Shown here piece after piece: positions 28,653-39,300 of a DNA stretch of 58,038 nt. The stretch's first letter is position 1. The number at the start of each line of letters is the position of its first letter. The translations under genes were made by a program, and so were the position numbers. The DNA comes from an uncultured Methylococcaceae bacterium (GTDB taxonomy: Bacteria > Pseudomonadota > Gammaproteobacteria > Methylococcales > Methylomonadaceae), in contig CAIPDT010000152.1 of assembly GCA_903863905.1 (NCBI GenBank), positions 1-58,038 of the forward strand, read 5' to 3'. The notes below the pieces were generated by a model. The model was given only the letters and a program-made list of their open reading frames with translations. It ran no database searches and was not told the origin of the DNA.

Positions 28653-29629
28653 TAGGACAACCTCACTCGGGGATCTACTAAAGTATAAGAAATATCCGTC
28701 AACAATAAACCAAACACATATAACACCGAACCTAAAAACACCATGGCTCTTACAATTGCAAAATCTTGGCTATTAATCGCATCAATCGTATAACTACCCA
28801 AACCTGGAATACTAAAGAACGATTCCATAATTAAACTTCCCATAAATAACAACGGCAAAATAACAACAACACCTGTTAAAATCGGAATCATGGCATTTCG
28901 CAACACATGTCTAAATAATGTTTGAGTCTCCGTCAGGCCCTTAGCGCGAGCGGTTCTGACATAATCTTTTTCAACTTCTTCTAAAAATAAAGTTCTATAC
29001 CAACGCACTCCAGAACCTACCCCCGAGAATACCCCAATCAAAACCGGTAATATCAAAAACTTAAGCGCATAAAAGCCATCTTCATAGCCTGATATAGGCA
29101 CCAACTTTAACACCTTAGCGACCAAAAACTGTCCGCCTATAATATAAAACAAGGAGGAAATAGACATCAAGACTACACACAAAACCAAACCTAATTTTTC
29201 TAAATAGCCACCTCTAAAGAGCACCATCATCAAGGCAAAAGTCACATCAACGATCAATCCCACCACTAAAGTCGGCAAGGCTAAGGCTAAACTGGGCCAC
29301 ATTCTTTCTTGAATATCAGCACCGATATTTCTACCACTATCAGACACCCCAAAACGAAACATAAACAACCCTACCGATTTCTGATAAAAAATAGTTTGGG
29401 TGATTTTTTCTTCCCCAGCTACTTTGTCATTCCATAATAACGGCACATCATAACCATGTTGTTGCTTCCAATTGGCAATCGATTGCTCAGTGACATGTTT
29501 TTGCCCCAATTGCATCCGCGCCATATCATCGGGCGTGTTAACAATAAAAAACAACACAAAAGTCAAAATATTGACGCCCATTAATAAAGGGAAAGCATAC
29601 AAAAAACGCCGAATAATATAATGAATCAT
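28652..29629 (-). CDS. Peptide-type ABC transporter permease (OppB/DppB family)
   Basis: The 325-residue protein has six expected membrane helices. It starts with the family N-terminus MIHYIIRRFLYAFPLLMGVN and has the EAA loop EKDYVRTARAKGLTETQTLFRHVLRNAMIPIL. It forms the membrane channel with the OppC-like subunit. Its ATG overlaps the stop of the binding-protein gene by four bases (ATGA) and its stop overlaps the next ATG, so the three genes are translated together. Confidence 0.9.
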   Translation of the reverse strand: MIHYIIRRFLYAFPLLMGVNILTFVLFFIVNTPDDMARMQLGQKHVTEQSIANWKQQHGYDVPLLWNDKVAGEEKITQTIFYQKSVGLFMFRFGVSDSGRNIGADIQERMWPSLALALPTLVVGLIVDVTFALMMVLFRGGYLEKLGLVLCVVLMSISSLFYIIGGQFLVAKVLKLVPISGYEDGFYALKFLILPVLIGVFSGVGSGVRWYRTLFLEEVEKDYVRTARAKGLTETQTLFRHVLRNAMIPILTGVVVILPLLFMGSLIMESFFSIPGLGSYTIDAINSQDFAIVRAMVFLGSVLYVFGLLLTDISYTLVDPRVRLS

Positions 29630-31755
29630 TGTAAAATCTCCTTAGCACGACGGCGATAAGCCATAACAGCAGGGATTAATAAAACGACAAACAGCAATAA
29701 CGCAATTAATACCGGCATCCATTGTGGATGATTCCAGGCCTTAATCTTTTCAGTTCTTTCTGTTGCATTAATACGCATATATTTAAGTCGATTATTCGCC
29801 ATTAAATTAGGTTTTAGATTGGTATACCAACTGTGATACAGAGAAAAACTCTTGGGATGCAGACCAAAAATCCACGGCGCATCATGGCGCACCACTTCTT
29901 GTAATTGTTGAATAAGCTGATAACGTTGCTCATTATTATCCATATTACGCATCTGCTCAAACAGGCGATCAAAAGCTGGATTCTGATAATTAACCGCATT
30001 CTCTCCACCATATTTAACCTTAGCATTAGGGCCGTACAATAAGAAAAACAGATTTTCTGGATCAGGATAATCTGCATTCCAACCCCAAACAAAAATTTGC
30101 TCGTTACCTCCACGCATCTTTTCTTGAAAGCGATTGTAATCAGTACCTCGAATCACTAACTTAATACCTAGTTTTTCAAACTGCTTTCGATACCAATTCA
30201 TCAACGGTCGATCATCCACACTCACAGAAGCGGTATCAAAATACAAAATCAAGGACTCATGAGTATTGGGATCAACGCCATTCGGGTAACCCGCCTCAAC
30301 CATTAATTGTCGTGCGTCTTCAATCTTCTTACGTTGCGCGGCATCACCGACCCAATCATAGTTATACGGATTAATACCTGCCTTGCCTTCGGTATAACCA
30401 AAAATACCTGGCGGTACAACACCCTGTGCCACAACACCCCGGCCATTTCTAAAGATAGAAATAAATTCTTCGTAATCAACGGCAATAGCAATGGCTTGAC
30501 GTAACTTTCTGGCCCGCTCACTGTCGCCACCTACCGTAGGATCAAGCATATTAAAGCCCATATAAAAAACAGAAGCTTCAACTAAGGTCTGTAATTTAAT
30601 ACCTTTTTCTTGCATTGAATCCGTTAAGGCCACGCCACCACTACCGGTGAATTGTATAGCCTGATCAAAACTATCCGACGCAATACCCGAGGCATCATAA
30701 TAACCTTGTAAAAACTTAGTCCAATAAGGAATCGTTTCTTTTTCTAGCATAAACACGACTTTATCAATAAAGGGCAATTTTTTTCCTGCATCGACCCATA
30801 AACCTAATTCTTTATCGCCCACCTCGCCTTCTGACGGATACGTCTCGGAATGAAAGTTTGGGTTTTTAAGTAAGATCATGCGCCGATTTGGATTATTTTC
30901 TGCCAAGAGATAAGGTCCGGTTCCTAAAGGATACCAATCCAAGGTAATATTTTTATTCGCTAAACCCGCTTGCTCATAAAAGGCATCGGCCTCCCAAGGC
31001 ATCGCAGAAAAGAAGGGCATGGCCAACCAATAAATAAACTGCGGATATTTACCTTTAATACGAATACGATATTGATAACGACTCACCGCCTCTACACCAG
31101 CTATTGATTGATCTTTAATGGCTGTTTTTGACAAAGGCGCCATCTGCTTCGAAAACTCATCGAAACCAACAATATAGTTTTTCATCATCTCTGCAATCGG
31201 AGACTGTATTTTAGGATGCCCTAAGCGTTTTATTTGATAAACATAATCTTCCGCCGTTAACTCACGTGAGCCGGTATATTCAAAATCACTGAGAGTTTTA
31301 ACCGACTGTATTTGTGTGCCTGTCAGATGATGATAACGATAGTCACCTTGGTCATTTTTAGCTAAGGCAGGATGAGGCTGAAATTTAATGCCAGATTGCA
31401 GATCAATCACATAATCGGTGTAAGCAATCTGATTATCAGGAACATTTTGATCTAAGAGTTTACCTTGGCTATCTAAATAATTCACTTGCGGCATACGACT
31501 TGCCGTTAAAGGTGTTAATTGATAAGGTCTCTTTAAATAATGATACTGAAAAGGTGGCTCATAAATCTGCGCAATAAAAGCATATTCGTTTTCACTATAA
31601 GCCGTGGCTGGATCTAAGTGCTTTGGACGCTCTGAAAAAGATTGATATAAAACTGATTGCGTCCCTTCATTGTCTGTATAAGGATTATTTAATTGTGTTG
31701 CATCACAACCCATTAAAATCAACAGGACAATCAATTGCATAAAAAAATTAGACAT
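29626..31755 (-). CDS. Extracellular peptide-binding lipoprotein of an ABC transporter (SBP_bac_5), C-terminally membrane-anchored
   Basis: The 709-residue protein has a lipoprotein signal with lipobox LMGC (Cys17) and the cluster C substrate-binding fold: QSFSERPKHLDPATAYSENE, GTGPYLLAENNPNRRMILLKNP, and the typical NYQNPAFDRLFEQM region. It is longer than the usual 500-600 residues and ends with a hydrophobic helix (WMPVLIALLLFVVLLIPAVMAY) followed by RRRAK, so it is probably anchored at both ends. It probably feeds oligopeptides or similar ligands to the two permeases encoded downstream. Confidence 0.88.
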   Translation of the reverse strand: MSNFFMQLIVLLILMGCDATQLNNPYTDNEGTQSVLYQSFSERPKHLDPATAYSENEYAFIAQIYEPPFQYHYLKRPYQLTPLTASRMPQVNYLDSQGKLLDQNVPDNQIAYTDYVIDLQSGIKFQPHPALAKNDQGDYRYHHLTGTQIQSVKTLSDFEYTGSRELTAEDYVYQIKRLGHPKIQSPIAEMMKNYIVGFDEFSKQMAPLSKTAIKDQSIAGVEAVSRYQYRIRIKGKYPQFIYWLAMPFFSAMPWEADAFYEQAGLANKNITLDWYPLGTGPYLLAENNPNRRMILLKNPNFHSETYPSEGEVGDKELGLWVDAGKKLPFIDKVVFMLEKETIPYWTKFLQGYYDASGIASDSFDQAIQFTGSGGVALTDSMQEKGIKLQTLVEASVFYMGFNMLDPTVGGDSERARKLRQAIAIAVDYEEFISIFRNGRGVVAQGVVPPGIFGYTEGKAGINPYNYDWVGDAAQRKKIEDARQLMVEAGYPNGVDPNTHESLILYFDTASVSVDDRPLMNWYRKQFEKLGIKLVIRGTDYNRFQEKMRGGNEQIFVWGWNADYPDPENLFFLLYGPNAKVKYGGENAVNYQNPAFDRLFEQMRNMDNNEQRYQLIQQLQEVVRHDAPWIFGLHPKSFSLYHSWYTNLKPNLMANNRLKYMRINATERTEKIKAWNHPQWMPVLIALLLFVVLLIPAVMAYRRRAKEILQ

Positions 31756-31847
31756 AGATGATTAAGAGGTATTCGCTAGGTTGATACAAGAGTTTTAACT
31801 CGTCAGAATGCTTATTGTAACAACAAAAAAACAGAATTAATGGATAA

Positions 31848-31877
31848 AAAAAAGGGAGCTATCAGCTCCCTTTTTTA
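31848..31877 (-). terminator. Rho-independent terminator after ppiD
   Basis: GGGAGCT (31854-31860) pairs with AGCTCCC (31864-31870) around ATC; on the minus strand it is followed by a long T run, and the plus side also has six T. Confidence 0.88.
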
Positions 31878-31895
31878 TTTGTTATGGATTGAGTG

Positions 31896-33767
31896 TTATT
31901 GAGCTTGAGGCTTTCTAATCACTTCCACATCTGCTTCAGTTTGCAAACTATTTAATACTTGATTAAATTCAGTTTGACCTAGCGCATTTGCTATATTTTT
32001 CTTAGCTAAATCCATTTGCTTTTTATCTTCTTCACTCATAACACCGGGTACTACTTTTGATAAGCTAACGACCATTTGCTCACCAGAAGGTAAGCCTATG
32101 ACAAAGATATTAGCTTTATCGCCAACAGGTTTAGCCGCTTTAAAAATGGCCTCACTTAACGCTTCAGGTAATTTACTTTTACCTCGAACCAATGCTTTTT
32201 CAGTTTTAACCGCTAATTTATTTTCAGCCGCTACCGCATCAATGGCTTTACCCGCTTCTAAGCTGTCTTTAAGTTGTTTTGCTTTTTCAACCGCAAAACG
32301 CTGTGCTTTGTCTTTTAATATGACAGCAACGATTGCCGGCTTAACCTCAGCCAGTTCTTTTTTAGCGGCTGTTTTATGCTCTAAAAGCCTAACAACGACT
32401 AAACGCTCACCTGATTGTTCAATAGGCGCACTGTTATTACCTTGCAATACTTCTTCAGAAAACGCTGCATTACGAATCTTCTCATCAGCAGCAACGCCCT
32501 CACCTTTATCTTTAGTAAATAAAGCTGTTTTTTGAACTTTAAGGCCTAACGTTTCTGAGACCGTTTGTAGATTATCTGGATGCTCATAACTTAATTCAGT
32601 TAAACGCTCACCCGCTTCATAAAAAGCGTTTTCAGCTTGAGCTTTTTGATAGGCTTTATTAACATCGTCTTTAGCACTTTCAAATGATCTAATATTACCC
32701 GGTACTAATTCGGTTACTTTTATTAAATGATAACCAAAGGCTGATTTAACAGGATTAGAAACTTCACCTAATTTTAATGAACTCGCACTGTCCTCAAAGG
32801 CTTTTTCCATTGCACCTAGATTAAACAATCCTAGGTCACCACCTTTTTTAGCGGTTAACTTATCATCAGAGACTTCAGCCGCTACAGCAGAAAAATCCTT
32901 AGTTACTAAATCTTGCTTGGCTTTTAAAGCTTTTTCTAAGGCTGCTTTTTCAGTGGTTTTATCATTAATAGCGATCAAGATATGACTAATCTTTCTACGC
33001 TCTGGGGTCGTATACTGATCTTTTTGTTCGTCATAAAAAGCTTTTAGTTTTTCATCAGTGACCACCACTTTTTTGACTAAGTCTTCAAGCACCAATTCAA
33101 CATAATCGACTGACACTTGCTCAGGTGTTTGATACGCATCCTGATGTTGCTGGTAATAAGCTGAAACCTCTTCATCGGTTGGTTGTTCAACAACGGTTTG
33201 AACAGGAACTGTTATCATCTCAACATCACGTTGTTGATTTTGAATCTTAAAAAAGCCTTCAACATCATACGGAGTCGCAAAACTGCTATCAACCGTACTG
33301 TGTTGAAACTGCTCCATGGTTAACGCATTCTTGATGCGATTAATAAATTCTGTTGAGGATATTTTTTGGGACGCTAATAACGCTTTATATTGCTTGTCAC
33401 TAAACTTTCCCTCTACTTGAAAGTAAGGGAGTGCTTTAACGAAATCACGTGCTTCATTATCAGTTGAAACCAAGCCTTCTGCATGAACGTATTGTAATAA
33501 TACTTCATCTTTAATCAATTTTTGTAAGGCTTGAGCTTTTAAAGTTTGCTCATCAATCCCCATGCCTTGAAGATTTTGACTATATTGTTCGTAAGCCTTA
33601 TTAACATCTTTTTGATAAAAATCCTTATCACCTACAGATGCAACCGGTGCTTCACCGCCTGTATCCAAATAGTTATTAATGCCCCATAAAGCAAAAGGCA
33701 CACAAATTAATGTCAAGATTACCCATGCAAGGGTACCTTGAGATTTTTCTCTAATTTTGGTTAGCAT
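31896..33767 (-). CDS. ppiD: Periplasmic folding chaperone PpiD
   Basis: The 623-residue inner-membrane-anchored protein has one N-terminal membrane helix (about 12-30, LAWVILTLICVPFALWGI), a SurA-like chaperone domain (DKDFYQKDVNKAYEQYSQNL onward), and a PpiC-type parvulin domain (RRKISHILIAIN, then DLGLFNLGAMEKAFED and FGYHLIKVTEL). It helps newly exported proteins leave the Sec translocon. The position after hupB, separated by two tRNA genes, is the classical one. Length matches the E. coli protein. Confidence 0.95.
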   Translation of the reverse strand: MLTKIREKSQGTLAWVILTLICVPFALWGINNYLDTGGEAPVASVGDKDFYQKDVNKAYEQYSQNLQGMGIDEQTLKAQALQKLIKDEVLLQYVHAEGLVSTDNEARDFVKALPYFQVEGKFSDKQYKALLASQKISSTEFINRIKNALTMEQFQHSTVDSSFATPYDVEGFFKIQNQQRDVEMITVPVQTVVEQPTDEEVSAYYQQHQDAYQTPEQVSVDYVELVLEDLVKKVVVTDEKLKAFYDEQKDQYTTPERRKISHILIAINDKTTEKAALEKALKAKQDLVTKDFSAVAAEVSDDKLTAKKGGDLGLFNLGAMEKAFEDSASSLKLGEVSNPVKSAFGYHLIKVTELVPGNIRSFESAKDDVNKAYQKAQAENAFYEAGERLTELSYEHPDNLQTVSETLGLKVQKTALFTKDKGEGVAADEKIRNAAFSEEVLQGNNSAPIEQSGERLVVVRLLEHKTAAKKELAEVKPAIVAVILKDKAQRFAVEKAKQLKDSLEAGKAIDAVAAENKLAVKTEKALVRGKSKLPEALSEAIFKAAKPVGDKANIFVIGLPSGEQMVVSLSKVVPGVMSEEDKKQMDLAKKNIANALGQTEFNQVLNSLQTEADVEVIRKPQAQ

Positions 33768-33800
33768 AGCTCAGCCCTAATGAATCAATTTACGAAGCAA

Positions 33801-33836
33801 AAAAAAACCCCGAACCGTTTGGTTCGGGGCTTTTTA
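33801..33836 (-). terminator. Strong terminator after tRNA-Asp
   Basis: CCCCGAACC (33808-33816) pairs with GGTTCGGGG (33821-33829) with a four-base loop; on the minus strand it is followed by nine T. Confidence 0.92.
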
Positions 33837-33839
33837 ATT

Positions 33840-33916
33840 TGGCGGAGTGGACGGGGCTCGAACCCGCGACCACCGGCGTGACAGGCCGGTATTCTAACCA
33901 ACTGAACTACCACTCC
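33840..33916 (-). tRNA. tRNA-Asp (anticodon GUC)
   Basis: A 77-base cloverleaf with CCA encoded; acceptor GGAGTGG with CCACTCC, anticodon loop CTGTCAC. Confidence 0.97.
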
Positions 33917-33922
33917 AAAGTC

Positions 33923-33998
33923 TGGTGGGTGCTGAGGGGTTCGAACCCCCGACCCTCGCCTTGTAAGGGCGATGCTCTCCCAGCTGAGCTAAGCACCC
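33923..33998 (-). tRNA. tRNA-Val (anticodon UAC)
   Basis: A 76-base cloverleaf with CCA encoded; acceptor GGGTGCT with AGCACCC, anticodon loop CTTACAA. It is 6 bases from tRNA-Asp and probably processed from one transcript. Confidence 0.97.
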
Positions 33999-34096
33999 GA
34001 CTAAAAGATCATTATAAACAGTTCTAAATAAAAAGTAAAGCTAAAATGATCTTTTTTATTTTCTGAGTTGTCTTAAACAAGCTCATCAAAGAAAAG

Positions 34097-34369
34097 TTAG
34101 TTTACAGCATCTTTTAAAGATTTACCAGCTTTAAATGAAGGAATTTTTGCTGCTTTAATAGTAATTTCTTCGCCTGACTGAGGATTACGACCTTTACGCT
34201 CTGCCCGTTCTTTTACAGAATAAGTACCAAAGCCCACTAAGGCAACAGAATCCCCTTTACTTAAGGCGCCAGTTACTGCACCAAGAAAACCATCTAAAGC
34301 ACGCCCAGCATCTACTTTAGTCAAACCAGACGATTCTGCAATAGCGTCAATAAGTTCAGATTTATTCAT
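34097..34369 (-). CDS. hupB: DNA-binding protein HU-beta
   Basis: The 90-residue nucleoid protein starts [23 protein letters not shown] 34369 is chosen over ATG 34390 because of the family start and the ribosome site GGGGGAA. The DNA-contacting arm region [22 protein letters not shown] with the conserved NP tip is intact, as is the end [16 protein letters not shown]. It bends DNA and compacts the nucleoid. The gene follows lon, as in most gammaproteobacteria. Confidence 0.97.
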   Translation of the reverse strand: MNKSELIDAIAESSGLTKVDAGRALDGFLGAVTGALSKGDSVALVGFGTYSVKERAERKGRNPQSGEEITIKAAKIPSFKAGKSLKDAVN

Positions 34370-34562
34370 TGTTCCCCCTAAGGAAGTCATTTTTATTATG
34401 TGTATTATGTAAAACCCCTATGTACCTTATTATTTGCAATGCTTAACAACAAAGAAACACGTGTATTTATATCAATAGGTGTTACATAGTGTCAAGCTTT
34501 ATAAACCTCTAGGCCGCTATTTTTGCGGTATTGCGGCTAGAGACTCTTAAAGAACAAACTAT

Positions 34563-36995
34563 TTAATGAGCCATTCGTCCAGATTGTTTAGGCTTAGCGC
34601 TTTCGGCATCCGCTATCACTTGCTCACCCTCAACCATCTTTTCAAGAGGGATCGGCATATACTGCAATGCCACCGAAAGCACTTCATCAATCCAATGCAC
34701 CGGTCTAATATCTAAATTTTGTTTGATATTTTCAGGTATCTCTATCAAATCTTTTTCATTATCAGCCGGAATTAATACCGTTGTGATTCCACCTCGATGC
34801 GCAGCCAATAACTTTTCTTTTAAACCACCAATCGGCAATACTTCACCTCTTAAGGTAATTTCGCCGGTCATCGCCACATTAGCGCGAACCGGAATTTTAG
34901 TTAAGGCTGAAATAATGGCAGTACACATACCAATACCGGCACTTGGCCCATCCTTAGGGGTTGCCCCTTCAGGCACATGGATATGAATATCATTATTTTG
35001 AAAAACATCATTATCAATTCCCAACACCGCAGAGCGGCTTCTGACCACCGTCATCGCTGCCTCAATTGATTCCTTCATGACGTCACCCAACTTGCCCGTC
35101 GCTGAATGCTTACCTTTACCAGGAATAACGGCCGTTTCAATCGTCAACAACTCACCACCGACTTCCGTCCAGGCCAAACCGGTCACCTGACCAACTTGAT
35201 CTTGCTCTTCTGCGAGGCCGTAATTAAAACGTCTAACCCCCAAATAATCACCCAAGTTTTCAGGCGTTATGGTCGCACGCCCCTCCGTTGCTTTAAGCAA
35301 CAAGCTTTTTACGACTTTACGACAAATTTTTGAAACATCGCGCTCCAGATTACGCACACCCGCTTCTCTTGAGTAATACCGAATCATATCGCGTACCGCA
35401 ATTTCAGTAATTTCAATCTCATGCGCCTCAAGCCCATTATTTTTAATTTGCTTAGGTATTAAGTATCGAATTGCAATATTAATTTTTTCGTCTTCGGTAT
35501 AACCGGCTAAACGAATCACTTCCATTCTATCCAGCAATGCAGACGGAATATTCATAGTGTTGGCAGTCGCCACAAACATAACATCCGACAAATCAAAATC
35601 GACTTCTAAATAATGATCTGAAAAAGTATGATTTTGTTCAGGGTCCAACACTTCCAATAAAGCTGAAGCAGGATCACCCCTAAAATCGGCCGCCATCTTA
35701 TCAATCTCATCCAACAAAAACATCGGATTTCTAGTTTTAACTTTCGCTAAACTTTGTAAGATCTTACCCGGCATTGAACCAATATAGGTCCGTCTATGCC
35801 CCCGAATTTCAGCCTCATCCCTAACACCCCCTAAAGCCATTCGCACATAAGTACGATTAGTCGCTCTGGCAATCGACTCACCTAGAGAGGTTTTACCCAC
35901 CCCTGGAGGCCCTACCAGGCATAAGATAGGCCCTTTTAATTGTTTAACCCGTTGCTGTACTGCTAAATATTCAAGAATACGTTCTTTAACCTTATCTAAA
36001 CCGTAATGCTCTGCTTCTAATACTTGCTCTGCAATTTTAAGATCATGTCTTACCTTGGTTTTTTTCTTCCAAGGCACATTAATCATCCAATCGATATAAT
36101 TACGCACCACCGTTGCTTCAGCTGACATAGCCGGCATTAACTTAAGCTTATTTAACTCGGCATCGGCCTTAGTTTTGGCTTCTTTTGACATGCCTGCATT
36201 AGCAATTTTCTTTTCTAACTCTTCAATTTCATTGGGCGCCTCATCCAAATCACCCAACTCTTTTTGAATCGCCTTAATTTGTTCATTTAAATAATATTCC
36301 CTTTGATTCTTTTCCATCTGCTGTTTGACGCGAACTCGAATCTTTTTCTCCATTTCGAGTAAATCAACCTCACCTTCCATTAAGGCCATTAAATCTTCTA
36401 AACGTTTTTCAACATCCGCAGATTCCAGGATGATTTGCTTATCACTGACTTTTAAGGCCATATGAGCCGCCATGGTATCGGCTAAGCGACTAGGATCATC
36501 AATACCTGACAAGGCATTAAGCACTTCGGGCGGAATCTTACTGTTTAATTTAACGTATTGATCAAAGGAATTAATCACCGTTCGTTGTAAAACATCTAGA
36601 CTCTTAGGTGACAAATTAATTTCATCTTCAACCTTTTCAACAATCGCTGAAAAAAAAGTGCCCGTTTCTTGATAACCTAATACCCGACTGCGCTCACTCC
36701 CCTCCACCAGTACCTTGACGGTGCCATCAGGTAACTTTAATAATTGTAGAATATTGGCTAAAGTTCCGACTTCATATAAATCAGTAAATTCAGGCTCATC
36801 CACTTCCGCTTCTTTTTGAGCAATCAGCAAAACCTGCTTATTTTCTTTCATCGCCGCATCTAAAGCGTCAATTGAACGCCCCCTACCGACAAATAACGGA
36901 ATAACCATGTGTGGATACACCACCACATCCCTCAATGGTAACACGGGGATTAAATTATCTTTTTTTTGCGACTTTTTCATAGTGTGCGTTTCCAT
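34563..36995 (-). CDS. lon: ATP-dependent protease Lon
   Basis: The 810-residue homohexamer degrades misfolded and regulatory proteins. It has the LonN substrate domain ([20 protein letters not shown]), a coiled-coil section, an AAA+ module with Walker [10 protein letters not shown] and a Walker B region [10 protein letters not shown], and a C-terminal protease with the catalytic Ser in [11 protein letters not shown] and the Lys in [15 protein letters not shown] 36995 has a spaced AAAGG site; ATG 36980 is an alternative. Length is close to that of E. coli Lon (784). Confidence 0.97.
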   Translation of the reverse strand: METHTMKKSQKKDNLIPVLPLRDVVVYPHMVIPLFVGRGRSIDALDAAMKENKQVLLIAQKEAEVDEPEFTDLYEVGTLANILQLLKLPDGTVKVLVEGSERSRVLGYQETGTFFSAIVEKVEDEINLSPKSLDVLQRTVINSFDQYVKLNSKIPPEVLNALSGIDDPSRLADTMAAHMALKVSDKQIILESADVEKRLEDLMALMEGEVDLLEMEKKIRVRVKQQMEKNQREYYLNEQIKAIQKELGDLDEAPNEIEELEKKIANAGMSKEAKTKADAELNKLKLMPAMSAEATVVRNYIDWMINVPWKKKTKVRHDLKIAEQVLEAEHYGLDKVKERILEYLAVQQRVKQLKGPILCLVGPPGVGKTSLGESIARATNRTYVRMALGGVRDEAEIRGHRRTYIGSMPGKILQSLAKVKTRNPMFLLDEIDKMAADFRGDPASALLEVLDPEQNHTFSDHYLEVDFDLSDVMFVATANTMNIPSALLDRMEVIRLAGYTEDEKINIAIRYLIPKQIKNNGLEAHEIEITEIAVRDMIRYYSREAGVRNLERDVSKICRKVVKSLLLKATEGRATITPENLGDYLGVRRFNYGLAEEQDQVGQVTGLAWTEVGGELLTIETAVIPGKGKHSATGKLGDVMKESIEAAMTVVRSRSAVLGIDNDVFQNNDIHIHVPEGATPKDGPSAGIGMCTAIISALTKIPVRANVAMTGEITLRGEVLPIGGLKEKLLAAHRGGITTVLIPADNEKDLIEIPENIKQNLDIRPVHWIDEVLSVALQYMPIPLEKMVEGEQVIADAESAKPKQSGRMAH

Positions 36996-37335
36996 AACGG
37001 AACCTTTAACATTTTTTTTGGATTAGTGGATTATGGGGGCGCTAATTAAAATAGCAAGCATCTGAGTTGTAATTTACCACTTATCAAAAAAAAACATAAT
37101 AGATAGTGCTCAAATAATACAAATATGTGAAATTTTTTAAGCTAGATTAACTAATTAAGAGGTGTTCAAAGCTTTGACGGTCTTTCAACCTAATGAAAGC
37201 GGGGGAATTATTAAACGTTTCACACAGTGCGCTTAGTTAGCGCTGATTATGATAATAAACAACACACCTTAAAAGCATAGCGTATAGAAATGGATCAATT
37301 CCGCCTATTAAAGACAGAATTGATCATGATCTTAC
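36996..37335. other. Intergenic region between clpX and lon
   Basis: 340 bp with no gene. It holds a perfect 12-bp palindrome TCAAAGCTTTGA (37159-37170) and beside it the short dyad CTTTCA/TGAAAG (37173-37190). On the minus strand GTTGAAA (near 37180) recalls a heat-shock sigma-32 -35 element, but I found no matching -10 element at the right distance. It presumably contains the lon promoter. Confidence 0.4.
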
Positions 37336-38613
37336 TTAAGAATCAGCCGCGAGCTTTTTCTTTTCGGTTTCATACACCAGAATAGGCTCTGATTGACCGA
37401 GTACAACACTCTCTTCAATCACTACTTTAGTAATGTTGTCTGCTGAAGGCAGTTCATACATGGTATTAAGCAATATATTTTCAACAATCGTTCTTAAGCC
37501 ACGCGCCCCGGTTTTTCTTTCCATGGCTTTACGCGCAATCGCGATTAAAGACTCAGGTCTAAATTCAAGCTCTGCACCTTCCATATCAAACAAATGTTTA
37601 TATTGCTTGGTCAGTGCATTTTTAGGCTCAGTCAATATTTGCACTAATGCCGCTTCATCTAACTCTTCAAGGGTTGCAATAATCGGCAAACGCCCTACAA
37701 ATTCAGGAATCAAACCATACTTAATTAAATCATCGGATTCAACTTCAGCAAATAATTGCCCAATATTTTTAGAATCATCTTTGGTTTTTACATCCGCAGA
37801 AAAGCCAATGCCACCTTTTTCAGAGCGGGCTTTAATTACCTTATCTAAACCCGCAAACGCGCCACCCACAATAAATAAAATATTTGCAGTATTAACCTGT
37901 AAAAATTCACCTTGTGGATGCTTGCGTCCACCTTGCGGCGGTACAGAAGCAATGGTGCCTTCAATCAACTTCAGCAAGGCTTGCTGAACGCCTTCACCTG
38001 ACACATCACGGGTAATCGATGGATTATCTGATTTTCTAGAAATCTTATCAATTTCGTCAATGTAAACAATGCCCGTCTCGGCTTTTTCAACGTCGTAATC
38101 ACATTTCTGTAATATTTTTTGAATGATATTTTCAACATCCTCGCCCACATAACCGGCTTCGGTTAAGGTAGTCGCATCTGCAATGGTGAAAGGCACATCC
38201 AATAAACGCGCTAAGGTTTCAGCCAGTAATGTTTTACCTGAACCCGTGGGTCCAATTAATAAAATATTACTTTTAGCTAATTCAACGGAGTCATTTTTAG
38301 ACTTACTGCGTAAGCGCTTATAATGGTTATAAACTGCAACCGCCAAGATCTTTTTAGCACGATCTTGTCCAATGACATAACCATCTAATTCTTCTTTAAT
38401 CTCTTTTGGCTTGGGTAATTTATCACCACTAAAAGACACTTCACTGTCGTCTTCTACTTCATCTTTGATAATATCATTACACAATTCAACGCATTCATCA
38501 CAGACATACACTGAAGGCCCAGCAATTAACTTTTTAACTTCATGCTGGCTTTTGCCGCAAAAGGAACAGTAAAGCAGTTTTTCACTGTCTTTACCGTGCT
38601 TATCATTACTCAT
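37336..38613 (-). CDS. clpX: ClpXP unfoldase ATPase ClpX
   Basis: The 425-residue AAA+ hexamer recognises and unfolds substrates for ClpP. It has an N-terminal C4 zinc-binding dimerisation domain ([14 protein letters not shown], then VCDECVELC), Walker A GPTGSGKT, Walker [11 protein letters not shown], pore loop GYVGEDVE and the ClpP-binding IGF-type loop (region GGIGFSAD). Start ATG 38613 has an excellent ribosome site (GGAGG). The gap to clpP is 29 bases. Confidence 0.97.
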   Translation of the reverse strand: MSNDKHGKDSEKLLYCSFCGKSQHEVKKLIAGPSVYVCDECVELCNDIIKDEVEDDSEVSFSGDKLPKPKEIKEELDGYVIGQDRAKKILAVAVYNHYKRLRSKSKNDSVELAKSNILLIGPTGSGKTLLAETLARLLDVPFTIADATTLTEAGYVGEDVENIIQKILQKCDYDVEKAETGIVYIDEIDKISRKSDNPSITRDVSGEGVQQALLKLIEGTIASVPPQGGRKHPQGEFLQVNTANILFIVGGAFAGLDKVIKARSEKGGIGFSADVKTKDDSKNIGQLFAEVESDDLIKYGLIPEFVGRLPIIATLEELDEAALVQILTEPKNALTKQYKHLFDMEGAELEFRPESLIAIARKAMERKTGARGLRTIVENILLNTMYELPSADNITKVVIEESVVLGQSEPILVYETEKKKLAADS

Positions 38614-38642
38614 ATATCAGCCTCCGCAAACTTTTCTACGCT

Positions 38643-39290
38643 TTATAGATCAGAACCTATTGCTCTTGACGTTAACACCTTGTCAATTAATCCATAACTG
38701 ACGGCATCCTCCGCACTTAAGAAATTGTCTCTATCGGTATCGAGTTGGACTTTTTCTAAAGGCTGACCGGTATGAAAAGAGAGCACTTTATTTAGTTTAT
38801 CTCTTATCAATAAGATTTCTCTAGCATGAATGTCAAAATCAGACGCCTGGCCCTGAAAACCACCTAAAGGCTGATGAATCATCATTCTTGAATGCGGCAA
38901 GCAATAACGCTTATCTTTAGCGCCACCGGTTAATAGCAAGGCTCCCATACTGGCCGCTTGACCAATACAAAGCGTACTTACGTCAGGTTTAATAAACTGC
39001 ATGGTGTCATAGATTGACATACCCGCCGTGACAGAACCACCGGGTGAATTAATATAGAGATGAATATCTTTATCTGGATTTTCTGATTCCAAAAAAAGCA
39101 ACTGCGCCACCACTAAATTAGCCATGTAATCTTCAACTTGACCCACTAAAAAAATAACCCGCTCTTTTAATAGTCTTGAATAGATATCAAAAGAACGCTC
39201 ACCTCTAGCAGTTTGTTCGATAACGATGGGTACTAAACCGCCGGCCGCTTCTAAAGCTCTTGCTTGATTCATTACATGCTGTTTATACAT
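38643..39290 (-). CDS. clpP: ATP-dependent Clp protease proteolytic subunit ClpP
   Basis: The 215-residue serine protease forms the two-ring chamber served by ClpX. The triad is visible: Ser in [11 protein letters not shown], His in [10 protein letters not shown] and Asp in LDTDRDNF. The N-terminus ([21 protein letters not shown]) includes a short propeptide. It starts 10 bases after tig, with an AAGG ribosome site, and belongs to the tig-clpP-clpX operon. Confidence 0.97.
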   Translation of the reverse strand: MYKQHVMNQARALEAAGGLVPIVIEQTARGERSFDIYSRLLKERVIFLVGQVEDYMANLVVAQLLFLESENPDKDIHLYINSPGGSVTAGMSIYDTMQFIKPDVSTLCIGQAASMGALLLTGGAKDKRYCLPHSRMMIHQPLGGFQGQASDFDIHAREILLIRDKLNKVLSFHTGQPLEKVQLDTDRDNFLSAEDAVSYGLIDKVLTSRAIGSDL

Positions 39291-39300
39291 TTAAATTACC

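Noticed and set aside
37433-37987. Long plus-strand open frame opposite clpX
   Set aside because: Antisense to a highly conserved gene with no supporting signals.
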